9,765 bases of DNA. Source: an uncultured Granulosicoccaceae bacterium. Lineage in GTDB: Bacteria; Pseudomonadota; Gammaproteobacteria; CALCKW01. The notes under the pieces were generated by a model. It was given only the letters and a program-made list of their open reading frames with translations, was not told the origin of the DNA and ran no database searches. The DNA is taken from the NCBI GenBank assembly GCA_937941555.1, contig CALDHJ010000417.1, forward strand, positions 1 through 9,765. The letters run 5' to 3'. Shown here one piece after another: positions 6,116 through 9,765 of the stretch (its first letter is position 1; each line of letters opens with the position of its first letter). A program made the position numbers and the translations under genes.

Positions 6116-7390
6116 TCAGCACAACGCGTCGAAAGGCTGCACATCCACCCAATCGCCGGTCTCGACACCGGATTGGTCCGCGTGCAGGACGATGAAGCAG
6201 TTTGCCTGCACCATGGAACTCAATCGCCCGGCCCCCTGGCGTCCGGTGGTGTGCACCACGACCTCGCCGTCGACCTGGCCGACAACCCCTCGCTGGTACT
6301 CGACCCGGCCGGCGGACTTCTTCAACGCTGACTGGCAGCGGGCCTTGAACACTGGCGGAAACAGTTCGTCCATCCCCATCATTTTCTTCAGTGCCGGCTG
6401 GACGAACTGGTAGTAGCTGACAAGCGTGGCCACCGGGTTGCCGGGCAGGCCGAAAAACTGCGCCTGCCCCACCCGCCCACTCGCCAACGGCCGTCCCGGG
6501 CGCATGGCAACACGCCAGAAGGTGACTTCACCCATCTCTCGCAAGGTTCGCGCGACGTGATCGGCCTCGCTGACCGATGCACCTCCGGTCGCAATGACCA
6601 CATCCGCATCGCGCGCCGCCCGCTCGAACGCTTTTCGGGTCGCCTCGGCATCGTCGGCAACGATCCCCAGATCGACCAGTTCCACGTCCAGTGCCGCGAG
6701 TGCCGCTGTGACACTGTAGCGGTTGCTGTCGTAGACCTCGCCCGCGGCCAGTGCGCGCCCGGACTCCAGTGCGACCAGCTCGTCACCCGTCGAAAAAAGT
6801 GCCACCCGCAACCGACGGTGTACGGCAACCCGGGCGACACCGAGTGATGCGAGAAACCCCATTTCGGCCGCACCGAGTCGCACACCCGCTCGCAGCGCCA
6901 CCTCACCGCGCCGGATGTCTTCGCCGGCGAGTCGGACGTTTGCGTGGGCACGCTCGCCACCGAGAACCGTCAGGCGACTCGCGTCACGACGGACCCGCTC
7001 CTGAATCACCACGGTATCCGCACCGCGTGGCATGACCGCACCGGTCGTGACCTGTACGGCCTCCCCTGCTGCCACGGGCACCGTCGCCGGTTGGCCGGCC
7101 CAGGCACTCGCCACAATCTCGAATTCTGCCGACGAACCGACCTCCGGTAGATCCGCTGCACGCACGGCAAACCCGTCCATCGCCGAGTTGTTGTGCCCCG
7201 GCACATCGGCACGGGCAATCACATCCGCAGAAAGCACGCGACCACGTGCCGCAGACAGCGCAACCTCGCCTTCACCCGGCACAACCGACACGGCCTCAAA
7301 CAGGGCGTGCCGTGCTTCATCAACCGGCTTCAGCTCCGGCGCTTCAACGGGGTCCTGGCAGGAGGGATCCGGTGAGAACGGCGCGCTCAT
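6116..7390 (-). CDS. moeA: Molybdopterin molybdenumtransferase MoeA
   Basis: MoeA inserts molybdate into adenylylated molybdopterin in the last step of molybdenum cofactor synthesis, in the cytosol. The 424-residue product is close to the usual length and shows the family motifs in order: NNSAMDGFAV (67-76), TTGAVMPRGADTVV (115-128), the MoCF-like domain with LFSTGDELV (198-206), VYDSNRY (219-225), ATGGASVSEADHV (267-279, Asp277), MRPGRPLASG (296-305) and FFGLPGNPVATLVSYY (312-327), then a C-terminal domain IV (about 340-424). Arg297 and Arg300 stand where E. coli MoeA has lysines (MKPGKP). The ATG overlaps the gshA stop as ATGA, and there is no strong Shine-Dalgarno of its own, so its translation probably depends on gshA. 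No other cofactor or molybdoenzyme gene is visible in the window. Confidence 0.97.
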   Translation of the reverse strand: MSAPFSPDPSCQDPVEAPELKPVDEARHALFEAVSVVPGEGEVALSAARGRVLSADVIARADVPGHNNSAMDGFAVRAADLPEVGSSAEFEIVASAWAGQPATVPVAAGEAVQVTTGAVMPRGADTVVIQERVRRDASRLTVLGGERAHANVRLAGEDIRRGEVALRAGVRLGAAEMGFLASLGVARVAVHRRLRVALFSTGDELVALESGRALAAGEVYDSNRYSVTAALAALDVELVDLGIVADDAEATRKAFERAARDADVVIATGGASVSEADHVARTLREMGEVTFWRVAMRPGRPLASGRVGQAQFFGLPGNPVATLVSYYQFVQPALKKMMGMDELFPPVFKARCQSALKKSAGRVEYQRGVVGQVDGEVVVHTTGRQGAGRLSSMVQANCFIVLHADQSGVETGDWVDVQPFDALC

Positions 7391-8937
7391 TCGCTTGCCA
7401 GGTACTCGGCAATGAAGTCGGCAAACGGGGCTTGAGCCTCCGCTTCCAACGCATCCCGTTTCGCAAGTGATCGCGCGACGTCTTCCTCGAACCGGCCTTC
7501 ACGCTCCGCGCTGAGCGATGCGCCACGATGGCTTTGATCGTGTTGCGCCGACAGCGACTGGGCAAATTGGAAGAACCCCATCCTGCTGTCGCGCATGCCT
7601 TGGAGAATCTGGCCGGAGGGTGTCGAATCCGGGTTCTCAATCTTCTGCATTTGCACAGCGACCGCGTCAACGTACTCTGGCCCGATACACGACGCCACGG
7701 ACTGAATGGCGTCGACCAAACCGCCTGCCATCTCGGCCAGCGGTTTGCTCTGCCCGTCGCAATCCACCAGCGTCAGTGCGGGGTCGCGTCCGAAGTTGGC
7801 GACAGCATCGCTGTTGCGGTCGATCCGATCGCGCTCGTCGCCATCAAATGGACGGCTGTCGTGCAACAGGCAGAACAGCGCAAACGCCTCGACAAAGCGC
7901 AGGCTCTCGGTGTCTATACCGGCCATGGCGAAAGGGTTCACGTCGAGCGTGCGCAATTCGATGTATTCGACTCCGCGCCGGGCCAGTGCGGTGCTCGGTT
8001 TTTCGAGGTGTTCGGCGATCTGCTTGGGTCGGGTGCCGCTGTAGTATTCGTTTTCGATCTGCAGCATGTTCGCGTTGAGCTGCTGCCACGTCTCGCCTGC
8101 CTGCACACCCAACGAATCGTAGGCGGGCCAGTGCGTCGAGATGGCCGAGCGCAAACTCGCAACGTAGCCCGCCAGCGAATTGTAGTCCGCACGCACCGGG
8201 GCCTTGTCACTGTTGCGGTAGCCGAGGTCGCTCATTCTCAGCGTCGTACCGTACGGCCGGTATACAGTCGAATCGTCCCACCGTTCGAGGTCGCCAGTCT
8301 CGCCACCGAGAAAGCTTGTGCAGATCGCAGGTGAGGCACCAAACAGGTAGAGCAGCAACCAGCCGTGCCGCTGCACGTTGCGGATGGCGTGCAGGTAGCC
8401 CGCACTGACGACCTCACTTGAAGGCTCATGGCCATCGAGCCGCGCGAGTACGGCCCAGAGTGCTTCGGGCCACGACAAGTTGATGTGGATCCCAGAAATC
8501 ACCTGCATCGATTTGCCATAGCGCAAGCCGAGCCCCTTGCGGTAGACGTGCTTCATCAAGCCAGCATTGCTGCTGCCGTATTCGCCGATACGAACACTGC
8601 GTTCGCCGTCGAGAACACACGGCATGCTCGCCGCCCACAGGCTCTCGCGATCGAGCCGTTTGACCGCAAAGCGGTGCAGATCGGTGAGGAAGTCCACGGT
8701 GTCTTGCGAACGGTGAAACGGCGGGGTCACGAATTCGAGCATCGCCTCCCCGAAATCCGTGGTGATATGCGGGTGGGTCAATGCGGCACCAAGCGACACC
8801 GGGTGATCGCGTTGCGAGATCGTGCCCGCTATGCTCACCCGGAGACTCTCCTTTTCGAGTCCAACCAACCGGTCGGCCAGGCAACCGGGTCCGGCGTCCG
8901 CCAAGGCGGCAACGGAATTGTTCAGGCGACCGAACAA
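7387..8937 (-). CDS. gshA: Glutamate-cysteine ligase GshA (proteobacterial type)
   Basis: GshA makes gamma-glutamylcysteine from glutamate, cysteine and ATP, the first and usually rate-limiting step of glutathione synthesis, in the cytosol. From TTG 8937 the protein is 516 residues, near the 518 of E. coli. Motifs: GLEKESLRV (26-34, metal-binding glutamates), HITTDFGEAMLEFVTP (57-72), RYGKSMQVISGIHINLS (139-155), GASPAICTSFL (200-210), LQIENEYY (292-299) and EYIELRTLDVNPF (324-336). The TTG start is favoured by AGGAG (complement of 8946-8950) at a spacing of 8 and by the N-terminal length; a TTG at 8988 would add 17 residues with no ribosome site. It is the first gene of a gshA-moeA pair and is divergent from the hydrolase gene. 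Confidence 0.96.
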   Translation of the reverse strand: MFGRLNNSVAALADAGPGCLADRLVGLEKESLRVSIAGTISQRDHPVSLGAALTHPHITTDFGEAMLEFVTPPFHRSQDTVDFLTDLHRFAVKRLDRESLWAASMPCVLDGERSVRIGEYGSSNAGLMKHVYRKGLGLRYGKSMQVISGIHINLSWPEALWAVLARLDGHEPSSEVVSAGYLHAIRNVQRHGWLLLYLFGASPAICTSFLGGETGDLERWDDSTVYRPYGTTLRMSDLGYRNSDKAPVRADYNSLAGYVASLRSAISTHWPAYDSLGVQAGETWQQLNANMLQIENEYYSGTRPKQIAEHLEKPSTALARRGVEYIELRTLDVNPFAMAGIDTESLRFVEAFALFCLLHDSRPFDGDERDRIDRNSDAVANFGRDPALTLVDCDGQSKPLAEMAGGLVDAIQSVASCIGPEYVDAVAVQMQKIENPDSTPSGQILQGMRDSRMGFFQFAQSLSAQHDQSHRGASLSAEREGRFEEDVARSLAKRDALEAEAQAPFADFIAEYLASE

Positions 8938-8945
8938 CGGCGAAT

Positions 8946-8950
8946 CTCCT
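8946..8950 (-). promoter_or_regulatory. Shine-Dalgarno fixing the gshA TTG start
   Basis: AGGAG on the minus strand, 8 bases before TTG 8937-8935. It selects this rare start over the in-frame TTG at 8988. Confidence 0.65.
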
Positions 8951-8988
8951 ATCGGTGTATCGGGGACAGTGTGACGGCAAGCTCGCAA

Positions 8989-9006
8989 GGGTAGCCAGTG
9001 CTATCC
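8989..9006. repeat. Imperfect palindrome in the gshA/hydrolase divergent region
   Basis: GGGTAGC (8989-8995) and GCTATCC (9000-9006) form a 7-bp dyad with one mismatch (G-U in RNA) around CAGT. It lies in the 125-bp divergent region 8938-9062, where I see no convincing -35/-10 pair for either gene. A candidate operator only. Confidence 0.25.
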
Positions 9007-9062
9007 CCGCACGCAAGAATACACAAAGCAGTCGACACCCCAGCACTTCAGAGCGACCGGAA

Positions 9063-9765
9063 ATGCCCGACAACCCCGTACCACTGCACGAACGAATCCT
9101 CGGCGATGGACCGCCAGTGGTCCTGCTGCACGGTCTGTTCGGCAGCAATGAAAACCTCGGTGCGATTGCGCGGCACCTCCAGCACAGCTACCGGGTACAC
9201 GCCCTTGATCTGCGCAACCATGGCCGCTCACCACACACGGCAGAACACCGCTACACCGATCTCGCGACCGATGTGCTCGCGCACCTCGATGGCATCGGGT
9301 CCGATCCGGTTCACGTGGTCGGCCATTCAATGGGCGGCAAGGCCGCCATGCAGCTGGCGTTGGATGCCCCAGCGCGAATCGCAAGCCTGACAGTTATCGA
9401 CATCGCACCAAAACCCTATCCGCGGCACCACGACGCCATACTGGATGCGATGAAGGCCCTGGCGGATACTCCGCCATCAAGCCGCCAGGAAGCCGATGCC
9501 CGGTTAAGCTCGGCTGTACCGGAACCCCCGATTCGGCAGTTCCTGCTGAAGAACCTGCAACGCGATGCCGAAGGTGCCTATCGCCTGCGCCTGAACATCG
9601 AAACCCTGTATCAACGCTACGACGACATTGCTACATGGGATACGCGCGACACCAACTGCCAGGCTCCCGCCCTTTTCCTGGTAGGCGGGGCCTCCGACTA
9701 CGTCACCGAAGCTGATCGAAGCACAATCACAGGGTATTTCCCCAATGCCACAGCGCGTGTGGTGC
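9063..9765 (+). CDS. YbfF-like alpha/beta-hydrolase (esterase), 3' end beyond window
   Basis: An open frame of 234 codons runs off the right edge; YbfF-type esterases are usually around 255 residues, so only the tail is missing. Visible are the oxyanion-side VVLLHGLFGSNENLG (19-33), the LRNHGRSPH loop (50-58), the nucleophile elbow VVGHSMGGKAAM with Ser89, the VIDIAPKPY segment typical of the YbfF branch, a cap region rich in Arg and Gln (about 140-185), and FLVGGASDYVTEAD with Asp212 as the likely catalytic acid. The catalytic His would lie just past the window. It is a cytosolic serine hydrolase by fold; the natural substrate is not inferable. ATG 9063 is the first start in this frame after the divergent gap; its ribosome site is weak. 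It is not obviously linked functionally to gshA. Confidence 0.85.
   Translation, partial: MPDNPVPLHERILGDGPPVVLLHGLFGSNENLGAIARHLQHSYRVHALDLRNHGRSPHTAEHRYTDLATDVLAHLDGIGSDPVHVVGHSMGGKAAMQLALDAPARIASLTVIDIAPKPYPRHHDAILDAMKALADTPPSSRQEADARLSSAVPEPPIRQFLLKNLQRDAEGAYRLRLNIETLYQRYDDIATWDTRDTNCQAPALFLVGGASDYVTEADRSTITGYFPNATARVV

Noticed and set aside
8998..9390. Plus-strand 130-codon frame at the hydrolase locus
   Set aside because: It is out of frame with the hydrolase reading that begins at 9063 and carries the GHSMGG and HGLFGSNENLG motifs.
1..9765. CRISPR arrays, tRNA or rRNA genes, transposases, integrases, phage or toxin-antitoxin genes
   Set aside because: No regularly spaced repeats, tRNA-like folds or mobile-element proteins were seen on either strand, and base composition looks even across the window.

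Overview
The window looks like a piece of chromosome from a fairly GC-rich proteobacterium, most likely a gammaproteobacterium. The grounds are the E. coli-type (proteobacterial) glutamate-cysteine ligase, a Lol-type outer-membrane lipoprotein signal, a YbfF-like esterase and a FixJ-type two-component system. This placement is inferred from family resemblance only. Eight protein genes are present, two of them cut by the window edges. No tRNA, rRNA, CRISPR array, IS element or phage gene is visible, and no gap between genes is longer than about 150 bases.

Left part (1-4017, all on the minus strand, read from 4017 leftward): a membrane-bound sensor histidine kinase (MASE1-like membrane domain, PAS, HisKA, HATPase_c); a FixJ/LuxR-type response regulator 11 bp downstream; a DegT/DnrJ/EryC1/StrS-family PLP aminotransferase 24 bp further on, whose ribosome site lies in a perfect hairpin; and, after 79 bp, the first 25 codons of an exported protein that runs off the left edge. 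The tight spacing suggests one transcript for at least the first three genes. The most distinctive feature of the window is therefore a two-component system physically tied to a DegT-type aminotransferase and perhaps to a secreted protein. The signal sensed and the substrate are unknown.

Middle (4018-5969): a 132-bp divergent regulatory region holds a 13-bp perfect palindrome, a 10-bp-spaced direct repeat and a second inverted repeat. It separates the kinase gene from a plus-strand nucleobase phosphoribosyltransferase-like gene. That gene converges on a minus-strand gene for a two-part lipoprotein of unknown function, which has its own recognisable -10 element.

Right part (6116-9765): gshA (glutathione synthesis) and moeA (molybdenum cofactor synthesis) form a minus-strand pair overlapping by ATGA. 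A possible weak terminator follows moeA. Divergent from gshA, across 125 bp, is the 5' part of a YbfF-like alpha/beta-hydrolase that runs off the right edge.

Most of the window is ordinary housekeeping and regulatory DNA. I do not see a clearly unprecedented system. The best leads are the kinase-regulator-aminotransferase cluster with its regulatory repeats, the hairpin over the aminotransferase start, and the gshA-moeA coupling.
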